Position numbers and translations under genes: made by a program
Notes under the pieces: model-generated
Seen by the model: only the letters and a program-made list of their open reading frames with translations
Databases searched by the model: none
Told to the model about the DNA's origin: nothing
Part shown: positions 9,952 through 17,430 of the stretch, one piece after another
Numbering within the stretch: position 1 is the first letter of the stretch
Layout of the letters: each line of letters begins with the position of its first letter
Origin: Candidatus Peregrinibacteria bacterium CG11_big_fil_rev_8_21_14_0_20_49_14
GTDB lineage: Bacteria > Patescibacteriota > Gracilibacteria > Peribacterales > Peribacteraceae
Direction of reading: 5' to 3'
Assembly (NCBI GenBank): GCA_002787035.1
Contig: PCVP01000005.1
Span: 1 to 46,514, forward strand
DNA length: 46,514 nt

Positions 9952-10687
9952 GGCTCATGAAACGTTGAGCAAGATCTGAGGTAGACTTTCCCTCATCCTG
10001 CTCATGAAAAACAGCTACTGCTACCGTTCCCGAATTTCCGAGAAGAAATTCCGACAGCTTTTGAAGCTGTTTGCTCTGGATTTGGAGGCGACGAAAATAG
10101 CCCAGCTCACCGGTATTAGCAGGATGGCAGTGAACAGGTATCTCAAGGCGATTCGGACGAGGATTGCCGAGGAATCCGAGCGGCAATCTCCGGTGGGCGG
10201 CGAGGTTGAGGTGGATGAATCGTACTTCGGTCCGCGTCGTGTACGAGGCAAGCGCGGGCGTGGCGCGAGCGGGAAAACAATTGTCTTCGGGCTCTTCAAG
10301 CGCAACGGAAAAGTCTATACCGAGATCGTTCCGGATGTGAAGAGACGCAGTCTGCAAGCCATCATTCGTGGCAGAGTGGATATTGGCAGCGTCATTCACT
10401 CAGACGGCTGGCGCGGCTATGACGGTCTTGTGGACCTCGGTTACGAGAAGCATTTCCGAGTCCATCACGGCAAGAGTGAATTCGTGCGGGGCAAGTCACA
10501 CATCAACGGCATAGAAGCTTTCTGGAGCTTTGCAAAAGTCCGTCTACATCGTCTGCGCGGCATCCACAAACATCTGTTCTACCTGCACTTGAAAGAATGC
10601 GAATGGCGATTCAACAACCGTCGTGAAAGCGTGTATCATGTTCTTCTGTCACTCCTCAGAAGAAAGCCTCTCAACGTATCTTGAGCC
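9952..10687 (+). mobile_element. IS1595-family insertion sequence, 736 bp
   Basis: The element has 18-bp terminal inverted repeats matching at 16 positions: GGCTCATGAAACGTTGAG on the left, and the right end read inward is GGCTCAAGATACGTTGAG. It is flanked by the 7-bp direct repeat ATAGTCA and filled by one transposase gene. It lies in a DUF262/DUF1524 gene, opposite in orientation to that gene. The ends are precise because the host gene can be rebuilt in frame. Confidence 0.93.
10004..10684 (+). CDS. IS1595-family (ISXO2-like) DDE transposase
   Basis: The 226-residue transposase has a helix-turn-helix (LTGISRMAVNRYLKAIR, residues ~35-55) and the ISXO2-like catalytic domain. The Asp in VEVDESYFG, the Asp in HSDGWRGYDGL and the acidic residue in HINGIEAFWSFAKVRL are the expected catalytic positions. 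The short form without a long zinc-ribbon N-terminus resembles the IS1016-type subgroup. The frame is intact, ends 3 nt before the IS end, and the element may still move. Confidence 0.93.
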   Translation: MKNSYCYRSRISEKKFRQLLKLFALDLEATKIAQLTGISRMAVNRYLKAIRTRIAEESERQSPVGGEVEVDESYFGPRRVRGKRGRGASGKTIVFGLFKRNGKVYTEIVPDVKRRSLQAIIRGRVDIGSVIHSDGWRGYDGLVDLGYEKHFRVHHGKSEFVRGKSHINGIEAFWSFAKVRLHRLRGIHKHLFYLHLKECEWRFNNRRESVYHVLLSLLRRKPLNVS

Positions 10688-10768
10688 ATAGTCAATACCA
10701 TACTTAGATTTGGAAAGTATGGCACGGATGCACTTAGAATCACCGTCAATTTTCTTTACGTCTGGCAT
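10688..10768 (-). pseudogene. GmrSD-type restriction protein, first 27 codons
   Basis: ATG at 10768 opens MPDVKKIDGDSK and ends with SKYGIDY exactly at the IS1595 insertion point (including one copy of the duplicated ATAGTCA). Without the element, Tyr-Gln-Arg-Glu-Tyr-Arg-Trp of the DUF262 motif follows directly, so this is the true N-terminus of the split gene at 8196-9951. Confidence 0.85.
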
Positions 10769-10867
10769 ATTGCATAGAGTTTATCAGAGGCAATGAGATG
10801 TGAGGAATGTTATTTCAGTCGATTTTCAACAAATCTCGTTATGATTGTCGTAAAGATGTACCATCAC

Positions 10868-11038
10868 CTATCTGAACCGCACGGATGCGAATCTTCTCCG
10901 ATGTTTCTCAAGGTAAGCAAAAAGCTCCAGTGCTGCGTCCTGTGACCGCACTGCGTACTCCTTACACACCACACTCATTTCCTCTGCGACCCATACGACA
11001 TAGAGACGCTGCGCTCTCACATTCAAAATCACGTGCAT
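10868..11038 (-). CDS. Small protein of unknown function in a mini-ORF cluster
   Basis: The frame is 56 residues, from ATG 11038 to TAG 10868, beginning MHVILNVRAQRLYVVWVAEE and ending KHRRRFASVRFR. The middle (KEYAVRSQDAALELFAYLEK) looks like a normal amphipathic helix. It lies 30 nt after the 56-residue ORF at 11069-11239 and 100 nt before the split restriction gene, all on the same strand. I recognise no family. It is kept because of composition and position; expression is not shown. Confidence 0.4.
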   Translation of the reverse strand: MHVILNVRAQRLYVVWVAEEMSVVCKEYAVRSQDAALELFAYLEKHRRRFASVRFR

Positions 11039-11068
11039 CACCACCACATGATAACCCTATGCAGCGAA

Positions 11069-11239
11069 CTATCCACTCCACCTCGTCTTCCCGTACTCCC
11101 AAATCCGACGCACCGCCTCATCGAGTAACCTTTCTGCCTCATCTGAGGGCTCAGCGTAGATAACCTCCATTTCAATCTCATCAGCCGACATGATGGGCTT
11201 GGTGCGTTTTGCTCGTTGCTTAATCTTTCTTTTTTGCAT
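11069..11239 (-). CDS. Mini-ORF of recombinase-associated type (second of pair)
   Basis: The 56-residue ORF starts at ATG 11239, inside the last codons of the preceding ORF (20-nt overlap), with a very basic N-terminus (MQKRKIKQRAKRTKP) and an acidic helical C-terminus (EPSDEAERLLDEAVRRIWE). In Patescibacteria, pairs of such tiny acidic-helical ORFs commonly precede serine recombinase genes. That is general recollection, not a search result. No recombinase follows here, so the pair may be a relic of an integrated element. Confidence 0.55.
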   Translation of the reverse strand: MQKRKIKQRAKRTKPIMSADEIEMEVIYAEPSDEAERLLDEAVRRIWEYGKTRWSG

Positions 11240-11393
11240 GGAGGCCGAGTAGCTGAGGGGAATATACCAAGCGCACAAGCTCAAAAACGTCCTGTCCGTA
11301 CTCCTTAGCGGTTTTCAGCGAAATATCTTCACCTATTTCTTCTTTCCATAAACGCTGGAATTCTCTGATTTCTTCGGGGGTTAGGTTACTCAT
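11220..11393 (-). CDS. Mini-ORF of recombinase-associated type (first of pair)
   Basis: The 57-residue ORF from ATG 11393 begins MSNLTPEEIREFQRLWKEEI and continues GEDISLKTAKEYGQDVFELV. This EF-hand-like 'eFq.lwkee.Ge.is...A.e.g..' pattern is the familiar small protein seen upstream of serine recombinases in candidate-phyla genomes. Its end overlaps the start of the next ORF. The frame is open upstream to about 11612 without coding character, so the short start is chosen. Confidence 0.6.
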   Translation of the reverse strand: MSNLTPEEIREFQRLWKEEIGEDISLKTAKEYGQDVFELVRLVYSPQLLGLHAKKKD

Positions 11394-11761
11394 AGGGTAT
11401 AAAAAAAGGCGGCCACCATAACAGATACCACCATGAGTTCCAAGATAGGAAGACTGGATTCTCCCTATACCATCTGCAAGAATTGCTGAACCTGCTGTGT
11501 GACTAGTTCGGGATATTTGACCAAATCCAACCAGTTCGCGGTTCGGAAGTCGTCCACTATCCCCAGCCATATAGTAGAGCTCACTGCGTTCGCTCACTAC
11601 ATGGCAGGCCAATTGATTCTATGATGAATGTCCAATGAGCTCTTAACTACGTGGCCAGCCACATCAGCCACGTAAAATCGCTCGCAGTGGCTCGGGTTCA
11701 TGGCGGCGTCAAACTTCGGCACAGACATTCCACGTAGGCACGTATCATTCTCTTTGATAAT
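11394..11761. other. Intergenic stretch without a supported gene
   Basis: About 370 bp separate the mini-ORF cluster from the TauE-like gene. Short inverted stretches such as GAGCTCACTGCGTTCGCTCACTAC (11578-11601) and ACGTGGCCAGCCAC (11647-11660) are present. A short minus-strand frame containing VDDFRTANWLDLVKYPELV has protein-like character but no convincing start or family. No RNA gene is evident. Confidence 0.4.
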
Positions 11762-12490
11762 ATGGGAAGCATGTTAAATCATGTGCTCGCAGCTCTCATC
11801 GTCTTGTCAGCCGGGATTATTCCGCAAATCACAGGGTTTGGTGTGGCGGCACTGAGCATGTCCCTGTTGCCCTTTGTTCTGCCGATTACGATTGTTATTC
11901 CGCTGGTTGCCATCATGTCTACTATAGCGACCGGCATTGTTGCAATGCGTTCACAATTTCGCGGCATCTCGCGGTATGTCCTGCCCCTTGTAGTTGGCTC
12001 CGGACTTGGCGTCGCACTGGGAATGTACATGCTTCCAATGATGTCGGAGCAATTATTGCAAATACTTCTGGGTATTTTTCTGACTGCATATGCCCTGCTT
12101 GGTTTTTTTGGAAACGAAACACGGATGCAACTTACCCATCTTCATAAAAGTGTTGTTGGAATAATCGCAGGGTTTTTTAGTGCATTTTTTAATATACAAG
12201 GTCCTCTGGTCGGGCTGTATGTATCGGAAAGTAGTAATCAAAAAAAGAACGAAGTAAAAGGAATTATTTCCACTTATATGTTCATAACGGGGTTGTTTAC
12301 CGTCATCGGTCATGCACTTGCCGGACGCATAACGAGTACCATTATGGAATTCGTGATTTTTCTATTGCCATTTTTATGCATCGGCCTGTGGATAGGCGCA
12401 AAAATATACGCAAGAATAAGCATTCGCCGAGTACGACTTGGTATTTTCGTACTTGTTTTTGTCGCAGGTATCAGCTTGCTTGTGAGATAG
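11762..12490 (+). CDS. TauE/SafE-family membrane permease
   Basis: This 242-residue, very hydrophobic protein has about seven or eight transmembrane segments. It shows the duplicated TauE/SafE signature: PQITGFGVAALSMSLLP near residue 20 and FFNIQGPLVGLYVSE near residue 140. Members export or import sulfite, sulfoacetate or related organosulfur anions, and the substrate here is unknown. The length suits the short bacterial form (about 240-260). The ATG at 11762 follows closely after GATAAT, so transcription may start very near the codon. The gene stands alone between the defence island and the nrd operon. Confidence 0.85.
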   Translation: MGSMLNHVLAALIVLSAGIIPQITGFGVAALSMSLLPFVLPITIVIPLVAIMSTIATGIVAMRSQFRGISRYVLPLVVGSGLGVALGMYMLPMMSEQLLQILLGIFLTAYALLGFFGNETRMQLTHLHKSVVGIIAGFFSAFFNIQGPLVGLYVSESSNQKKNEVKGIISTYMFITGLFTVIGHALAGRITSTIMEFVIFLLPFLCIGLWIGAKIYARISIRRVRLGIFVLVFVAGISLLVR

Positions 12491-12602
12491 CCAACTACTC
12501 TGTTTACAGCAAAATTTCCATATCCGCTAAGGCGGTTCAAGCAAGCATTTTCGCAATAGTTCACATCTCACTCGTGTAAGAACACACACAAATCAGCATC
12601 CG

Positions 12603-14273
12603 CTATCCCTCGCACGCTTTGCATACCTTCTTTAAGTTCAGCTGCTGTGCGGCATTCATGCTGTGCTGGTAATACAGAGTTTTAATGCCCATTTTCCATG
12701 CGGTGATGTACAGCTCGTTTATGACTTTTGCCGGAGTATCCGGGTGAATGAGGACGTTCAAAGATTGCCCTTGGTCTATGAATTCCTGTCTCGTTGCCGC
12801 TTGGTGAATAATGCTCATTTGGTCTATTTCGGGATACGTTTTAAAGACGTCCTTCTCTTCATCACTCAGAAAGTCCACATGCTGTACGGAGCCATCGTGA
12901 TTGCGGGTATCGTGCCACACGTCGGTCGTATTTTGATTCTTCGATTCCAGCAGTTTTTCTAAGAACGGATTTTTTATGGTCGTTTTAATTTTCTGAATAT
13001 CTTTGACGTAACAGTTGGACCAAATGGGCTCTATACCCTGCGAAACTTGTCCCAGAATGAATGCGGATGATGTTGTGGGTGCAACGGCCATAAGAGTCGT
13101 ATTGCGTCTTCCATAGCCTTTCAATACTTCGGGTTCACCGAACGCGGTGGCAAGTTCCTGCGATGCTTTGTACGAGCGTTCGCGAATAAGTTGAAATATG
13201 GAATGGTTGAGCTTTGCGGCATCGCGGCTTTCAAAAGAGATCATCTTCGACTGCAAGTACGAGTGCCACCCGAGCACGCCAAGGCCAAGCGCGCGGTGAT
13301 TCTTCGCGAAGGTGTATGCGCGCTGCATGAACAGAAACACTTTGCGGTCGTCCTCTTCGCTCGAATCGCGGTACGCTTCCAGCTTCTGCACAAATTCAGT
13401 GACTATGGCATCCAGAAAGTACACCAGCGTTTCCACCGCATCGGTATCTTTCCACTCGTCGTAATGCAGAATATTGATGGAGGAAAGCACACACACGAAC
13501 GATTCGAACTTGGAGCTCGGCAGCATGATCTCTGTGCAGAGATTGCTGGCCCAAATTGTCATCTTCTTGTCTTTGTATACATCCACCGTCTGTTTGTTTA
13601 CGTTGTCTCGGAAGAAGATGTACGGATACCCTATTTCGCCTCTTTTCTGAATCACCTTTGCCCAGAGTGCCCGCTTGTTCCTGTCACCGTCTATCATCTC
13701 CTGCATCCACTCATCACCGACACACACACCGTGTGTCAGTTTCTGAATGGGATTTCCTTCCGTGCCGATATCCAGAAATTCATCGGCATCGGGGTGGTCT
13801 ATGGGAAGGTACGGTGCGAATTGTCCGCGACGTGTGGATCCTTGGCTCACAATATCCACCATTTTATCAAACAGCTGCATGAAGTGTACGGCTCCGGCGG
13901 ATTGTCCGTTTTTGCTTATGGCAGCACCTCGATGTCGCAAGTCACCGAAATATCCGGAGGTTCCTCCGCCCATTTTGGACATCATGCCCACTTCGGCCTG
14001 GGTAAACAGAATTTCTCCCATGTCATCTCCTATGTACGAACCGAAACAGCTTATGGGCAACCCTCTCTCTTTGCCGAAGTTCGACCACACGGGTGAGGAG
14101 AGCGAAAAGAATCCTTTGGACATGTAGCCGTAGAATGTATCGGCAAACCCTTTTATGCCATTCAGAGCTTCCGCTCTGTCGGCAATCTCTCGTATACGCC
14201 CCTCGGGAGTCGTACCGTCTACCAAGTATCCGAGTTCAAGGAATTTTCTGCTGTTTTCGGTTAGCCATTCCAT
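12603..14273 (-). CDS. nrdA: Class I ribonucleotide reductase alpha subunit lacking an ATP-cone
   Basis: This is the large subunit that reduces ribonucleotides. GLPISCFGSY holds the first active-site Cys. SNLCTEIMLPS matches the N-x-C-x-E centre (thiyl-radical Cys). VCVLSSINI holds the second redox Cys. TLYYQHS gives the Tyr pair of the radical path, and the tail VCKACEG is the CxxC that regenerates the active site. The protein has only 557 residues against about 750 for E. coli NrdA and starts MEWLTENSRKFLELGYL. The regulatory ATP-cone normally at its N-terminus is absent and is found instead on the beta subunit encoded just upstream (22-nt gap). ATG 14273 is preferred over the longer frame. 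A C-rich/T-rich stretch, not a Shine-Dalgarno, precedes it. Confidence 0.93.
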   Translation of the reverse strand: MEWLTENSRKFLELGYLVDGTTPEGRIREIADRAEALNGIKGFADTFYGYMSKGFFSLSSPVWSNFGKERGLPISCFGSYIGDDMGEILFTQAEVGMMSKMGGGTSGYFGDLRHRGAAISKNGQSAGAVHFMQLFDKMVDIVSQGSTRRGQFAPYLPIDHPDADEFLDIGTEGNPIQKLTHGVCVGDEWMQEMIDGDRNKRALWAKVIQKRGEIGYPYIFFRDNVNKQTVDVYKDKKMTIWASNLCTEIMLPSSKFESFVCVLSSINILHYDEWKDTDAVETLVYFLDAIVTEFVQKLEAYRDSSEEDDRKVFLFMQRAYTFAKNHRALGLGVLGWHSYLQSKMISFESRDAAKLNHSIFQLIRERSYKASQELATAFGEPEVLKGYGRRNTTLMAVAPTTSSAFILGQVSQGIEPIWSNCYVKDIQKIKTTIKNPFLEKLLESKNQNTTDVWHDTRNHDGSVQHVDFLSDEEKDVFKTYPEIDQMSIIHQAATRQEFIDQGQSLNVLIHPDTPAKVINELYITAWKMGIKTLYYQHSMNAAQQLNLKKVCKACEG

Positions 14274-14295
14274 GGAAGAAAAAAAGAGGAGAGAA

Positions 14296-15651
14296 TTAAA
14301 ACAGGTCGTCACCGGTCACACTTTTGCTGCGCTTGTTATAGTTCACGGAACGCTTCACGAAAAAATCACCGTGCTTGGTGCCTATGATCTCATCGTCGAA
14401 CCACTCAGACTTGCTGACCAACTCGGCATTTATGGGAAATACGGGTTCTATGTCTATGCTTTCGAGTGATTTGTTAAAGCGATTCTTTATGAATTCATTC
14501 ACGACGTTCTTCGGGAGAAAATCCAATTCTCCCGCCTCGAAAATCCAGTCTATTATTTTGCTCTCCGCTTCATACGCCTGCACGCACAGGTCACGCACCA
14601 TGTTGCTGTGTGATTCGTCGAACCAGTCGGGGCATTCGTCTTTCATGATGCGAATAAGCTCTATGCCGAAGTTGCCGTGAATCTGCTCCTCTTTGGATGT
14701 GGCTTCCACCACATTCGAAACACCTTTCAGCTTATCTCTGTGCTTATTGAACGCCATAATAATAAGGAACTGTGAGAACAGAGAAACGTGCTCTATGAAA
14801 AGCGCAAACAGCAAAATGGATTCCGCGAAGTCTTTCGTATCTTCCGTGTTGGCATTCTTGAGTGCTTTTTCCAAATAGTTCACGCGTTCCATAATGACGG
14901 GATTCTTTTTCAGAGACGTAAACTCTTCATTCAGGCCCAGTATTTCGAGAAGGTGAGAGTACGCATCGTGATGACGCACTTCACTTTCGGCAAACGTTGC
15001 GCCCACCGCACCGATTTCCGGCTTTGGCATGCGATCGTATATGTTTCCCCAGAATGTTTTTACCGCCACTTCTATCTGCGAAATGGCGAGCATGGTGTTG
15101 GTGATGACACTGCGTTCCACGGCGCTTATTCCTATTTTGAAATCCTGAATATCACTCGTGAAGTTAAATTCTGTGTGAATCCAGTACGAGTGACGAATGG
15201 CATCCACATACTCCAGCAGCTCGGGATACTCGTAAGGTTTCAAGCTGACGCGTCTTTTAAAAATATTGCGCTTCCTTTCTTGTGCTCGCTTGTCTCTGTA
15301 GAGAATGTACGCTTTTGCTATGTTGTGAAATCCGTTGCTCATGAGCGCCTGTTCCACGATGTCCTGTATTATTTCCACTTCCAATGTTTTCCCCTGTGAG
15401 GCTTGTTTTATAACGATGGCAAGCACCGTATGAAATACTGCTCCAATATCTTGCTGCGATTCCGCCGAGAGCTCCTGATCTCTCGGTATTTTCAATGTGG
15501 ATCGAAATGCTTTGGTGATGGCATCTTCTATGCGTCTCTCGTCGAATTCCGCCACGGTGCCGTCACGTTTTTTCACAAGCAGTGACCTATGCAGAGCGGA
15601 TGCGATGACAGACGGTGTTGCAATGCCGGATTTGTGCGTGGCGGTGGACAT
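14296..15651 (-). CDS. nrdB: Class I ribonucleotide reductase beta subunit with N-terminal ATP-cone
   Basis: Residues ~25-115 form an ATP-cone (VKKRDGTVAEFDERRIEDAI; IVEQALMSNGFHNIAKAYIL), which binds ATP/dATP and switches activity. The rest is the ferritin-like radical subunit. Apparent metal ligands are Glu in SQIEVAVK, the ESEVRHHDAY stretch (E-x-x-H with Tyr at +7, the position of the tyrosyl radical in E. coli NrdB), Glu in FIEHVSLF, and EEQIHGN (E-x-x-H). Fusion of the cone to beta rather than alpha is known from a minority of class I enzymes, where dATP drives beta tetramers. The gene is the first of a two-gene operon behind a NrdR box and a cobalamin-riboswitch-like leader. Confidence 0.92.
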   Translation of the reverse strand: MSTATHKSGIATPSVIASALHRSLLVKKRDGTVAEFDERRIEDAITKAFRSTLKIPRDQELSAESQQDIGAVFHTVLAIVIKQASQGKTLEVEIIQDIVEQALMSNGFHNIAKAYILYRDKRAQERKRNIFKRRVSLKPYEYPELLEYVDAIRHSYWIHTEFNFTSDIQDFKIGISAVERSVITNTMLAISQIEVAVKTFWGNIYDRMPKPEIGAVGATFAESEVRHHDAYSHLLEILGLNEEFTSLKKNPVIMERVNYLEKALKNANTEDTKDFAESILLFALFIEHVSLFSQFLIIMAFNKHRDKLKGVSNVVEATSKEEQIHGNFGIELIRIMKDECPDWFDESHSNMVRDLCVQAYEAESKIIDWIFEAGELDFLPKNVVNEFIKNRFNKSLESIDIEPVFPINAELVSKSEWFDDEIIGTKHGDFFVKRSVNYNKRSKSVTGDDLF

Positions 15652-15759
15652 GGAAGAAAGGGGAAAGACAAAATACTCAGGCTTCTGTGCTCAGAAAAAA
15701 CAGAGTGAATGCCGATGGACGGAAGATGGTGAAAACAGGGGAAAGGAGGGAAATCTTTC

Positions 15760-15905
15760 AGCACCTGTTGTCACGTTGCATACGTCGTGATGTAAGGTGC
15801 TTCGTGCGAGCGAGCGGGGAGAAGAGTCTCCGATTACAAACCGTCTGACTTTACAGTTGCGCGACAGTGGGGAATTGCACCCGAACTTGGTTCGTACCGC
15901 GTGGA
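15760..15905 (-). promoter_or_regulatory. Cobalamin-riboswitch-like leader of nrdBA
   Basis: On the minus strand the leader reads GGGTGCAATTCCCCACTG, then TCGCGCAACTGTAA (conserved core of cobalamin riboswitches, 15853-15864) and AAGTCAGACGG (15841-15851), a B12-box-like element. An 8-bp helix (TACGAACC at 15889-15896 with GGTTTGTA at 15835-15842, one wobble) closes the core. Downstream, AGCACCT (15795-15801) can pair with AGGTGCT (15760-15766), a candidate expression-platform hairpin. Such switches precede class I nrd genes in Streptomyces, where B12 shuts off the B12-independent enzyme. The same logic is inferred here. No covariance search was possible. Confidence 0.75.
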
Positions 15906-15912
15906 TTGAAGT

Positions 15913-15960
15913 ATGTATTATGTTGTATCTCTCTGCAAATCGAGACACAATATATAGTGT
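15913..15960 (-). promoter_or_regulatory. NrdR box pair upstream of nrdBA
   Basis: The minus-strand sequence ACACTATATATTGTGT (15945-15960) is a perfect match to the NrdR-box consensus acaCwAtATaTwGtgt. Exactly 16 bp further downstream lies a degenerate second copy, ATACAACATAATACAT (15913-15928, 10 of 16 positions), which matches the usual tandem spacing of about three helical turns. NrdR is the ATP-cone repressor of nrd genes. The second box overlaps the likely -10 region, so binding would block RNA polymerase. Confidence 0.85.
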
Positions 15961-16057
15961 CTTATCAGTTTTTCCCCATTTGAAGCCATTTCTGCATTTA
16001 AAAAAAGTGATTGCAAATAAAATGCATCTCGCAGACAAGTCGACTTTGAACGTCAGC

Positions 16058-16528
16058 TCATATACCGCAGGAGTCCATGCCACGCTTGGCCAGATAATCC
16101 TGATGATAGTCTTCCGCAGGGTAAAACGTTTCTGCATCTGCGATGACAGTGACAATGGGCTTTTTCCATTTTCCCGCTTTCTCCAGTGCATCTTTCGCAT
16201 CCTCTGCAGCCGCCTTTTGTTCCGGAGAATGCGTAAAAATAGCAGAGCGATATTGCTCACCGTGGTCCGGACCTTGTGCGTTGAGGGTAGTGGGGTTGTG
16301 GTTGGCCCAGAAGACGGCAAGAAGGTCCTCGTACGAAACAACTGTCGGGTCAAATACGATTTCTATGGCTTCCGCATGCCCCGTATTTTTGTAACACACA
16401 TCTTCGTAACTTGGGTTTGCGGTCTCACCTCCCGTGTACCCGACTGTCGTCGACTGTACCCCGTTTATTTTTTCAAAAAGCAGTTGTGGCTTCCAGAAAC
16501 AGCCCATGGCGAAGGTGGCGGATTCCAT
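16058..16528 (-). CDS. msrA: Peptide methionine-S-sulfoxide reductase MsrA
   Basis: The 156-residue enzyme carries the catalytic motif GCFW at residues ~9-12 (FAMGCFWKPQ), the EDVCYKNTGHAEAIEI region that forms the substrate pocket, HGEQYRSAIF, and a resolving Cys in the C-terminal GMDSCGI. It repairs oxidised methionine with thioredoxin as reductant, in the cytoplasm. Its start is 34 bp from the divergently transcribed Smr-domain gene. The length is typical of stand-alone MsrA, with no MsrB fusion. Confidence 0.95.
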   Translation of the reverse strand: MESATFAMGCFWKPQLLFEKINGVQSTTVGYTGGETANPSYEDVCYKNTGHAEAIEIVFDPTVVSYEDLLAVFWANHNPTTLNAQGPDHGEQYRSAIFTHSPEQKAAAEDAKDALEKAGKWKKPIVTVIADAETFYPAEDYHQDYLAKRGMDSCGI

Positions 16529-16562
16529 CTACCCTTATCATAGCATTTTGTACCGTGTTCGT

Positions 16563-16817
16563 ATGGCAAAACTTGTTTTGGATCTGCACGATATCTACAA
16601 CAGGGGCGAAGAGATTACACGCGCATTAGACCGCGTTATTAACGAAGCGACGGAAAAAAGAATAAGCACGGTCGAAATAATTCCAGGGAAGGGGAGCGGA
16701 CAGCTGAAGAAAAAAGTACTGCGATTTTTGGATCAGAAACACATACGTGCCAAGTACCACCGCATAGACAAAGACTCCAAAAACCACGGCAGACTCTTTG
16801 TGTATTTTCGGCATTAG
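16563..16817 (+). CDS. Smr-domain protein
   Basis: The 84-residue protein is little more than a Smr (MutS2 C-terminal-like) domain: VLDLHDIYNRGEEI near the N-terminus (the LDLHG-type motif) and IIPGKGSGQLKKKVLRFL (the GKGxG loop). Smr domains are DNA or RNA nicking endonucleases, and MutS2-type ones rescue collided ribosomes. Alone, at this size, it may be a ribosome-quality or nuclease factor. ATG 16563 is chosen because the longer frame reaches into the divergent msrA gene. The next gene follows after 15 nt. Confidence 0.85.
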   Translation: MAKLVLDLHDIYNRGEEITRALDRVINEATEKRISTVEIIPGKGSGQLKKKVLRFLDQKHIRAKYHRIDKDSKNHGRLFVYFRH

Positions 16818-16832
16818 CACTCTCTTCATATT

Positions 16833-17426
16833 ATGAACACTCCCGCGCATGCCATATTGAATCTTGCAATTCTCGGACCGAGGAGCAAATGGAAACACTC
16901 GCAGTCCGTATTCTGGGGTTCCATTACACCGGATGTTCCGATGGTTATTTTTTACATCATTGAAAAAATATTTCTGGGTACGCCGGAAATGACCATTTGG
17001 AGAGTGCGGTATTTTGATTCCGGATGGCAGATATTTTTCGATATATTCAATTCATTCCCCATTATTGCTCTGTGCATTGTTCTTACATGGAAATACGGAA
17101 AAGAGACGCTCTTGTGGTTTTTCTCCGGCATGCTGCTTCACGCATTGACGGATTTTCCTCTTCACAATACCGATGCACACGGTCATTTCTTTCCGTTTTC
17201 TGATTATCATTTTCTGAGCCCCGTTTCGTATTGGAATTCGCAGTACCACGGAAATATTGTTTCCAAAGTGGAGATACTACTTACGATAAGCCTCTCCGTC
17301 TATTGTTATAAGAGGGTGCAGAGCAGGGGAATGCGATGGCTTATACTCGGTACGGTCGGTTTCTACGTCAGCATGCTCGGCATATTCTTCATGTGGTTCG
17401 GTGTTATACATCATTCAATGCAGTGA
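16833..17426 (+). CDS. Membrane protein of the YdjM/DUF457-like type
   Basis: The 197-residue protein starts MNTPAHAILNLAILGPRSK and has about five hydrophobic segments. His and Asp residues near membrane faces (NTPAHAILN, GSITPDVPM, HALTDFPLHN, DAHGHFFPFSDYH) resemble the metal-dependent-hydrolase-like membrane family that includes YdjM. Relatives are often misnamed as cobalamin biosynthesis proteins. The activity is unknown; a membrane-embedded metal site is plausible. It is probably co-transcribed with the Smr gene, and its stop lies 5 nt from the stop of the convergent aspartokinase gene. Confidence 0.65.
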   Translation: MNTPAHAILNLAILGPRSKWKHSQSVFWGSITPDVPMVIFYIIEKIFLGTPEMTIWRVRYFDSGWQIFFDIFNSFPIIALCIVLTWKYGKETLLWFFSGMLLHALTDFPLHNTDAHGHFFPFSDYHFLSPVSYWNSQYHGNIVSKVEILLTISLSVYCYKRVQSRGMRWLILGTVGFYVSMLGIFFMWFGVIHHSMQ

Positions 17427-17430
17427 TGTC

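Noticed and set aside
9944-10695. 8-bp target duplication for the IS1595 element
   Set aside because: Only 7 bp (ATAGTCA) match outside the terminal repeats; the eighth base differs on both possible sides.
10885-11163. A 92-codon plus-strand frame
   Set aside because: Ser/Pro/Arg-rich composition, and it is antisense to better minus-strand mini-ORFs.
11394-11612. N-terminal extension of the mini-ORF at 11220-11393
   Set aside because: The extension has low-complexity, frame-shadow character, and the conserved protein begins at Met 11393.
13191-14096. A 301-codon plus-strand frame opposite nrdA
   Set aside because: It is the antisense shadow of a strongly conserved reductase gene and has no family motifs.
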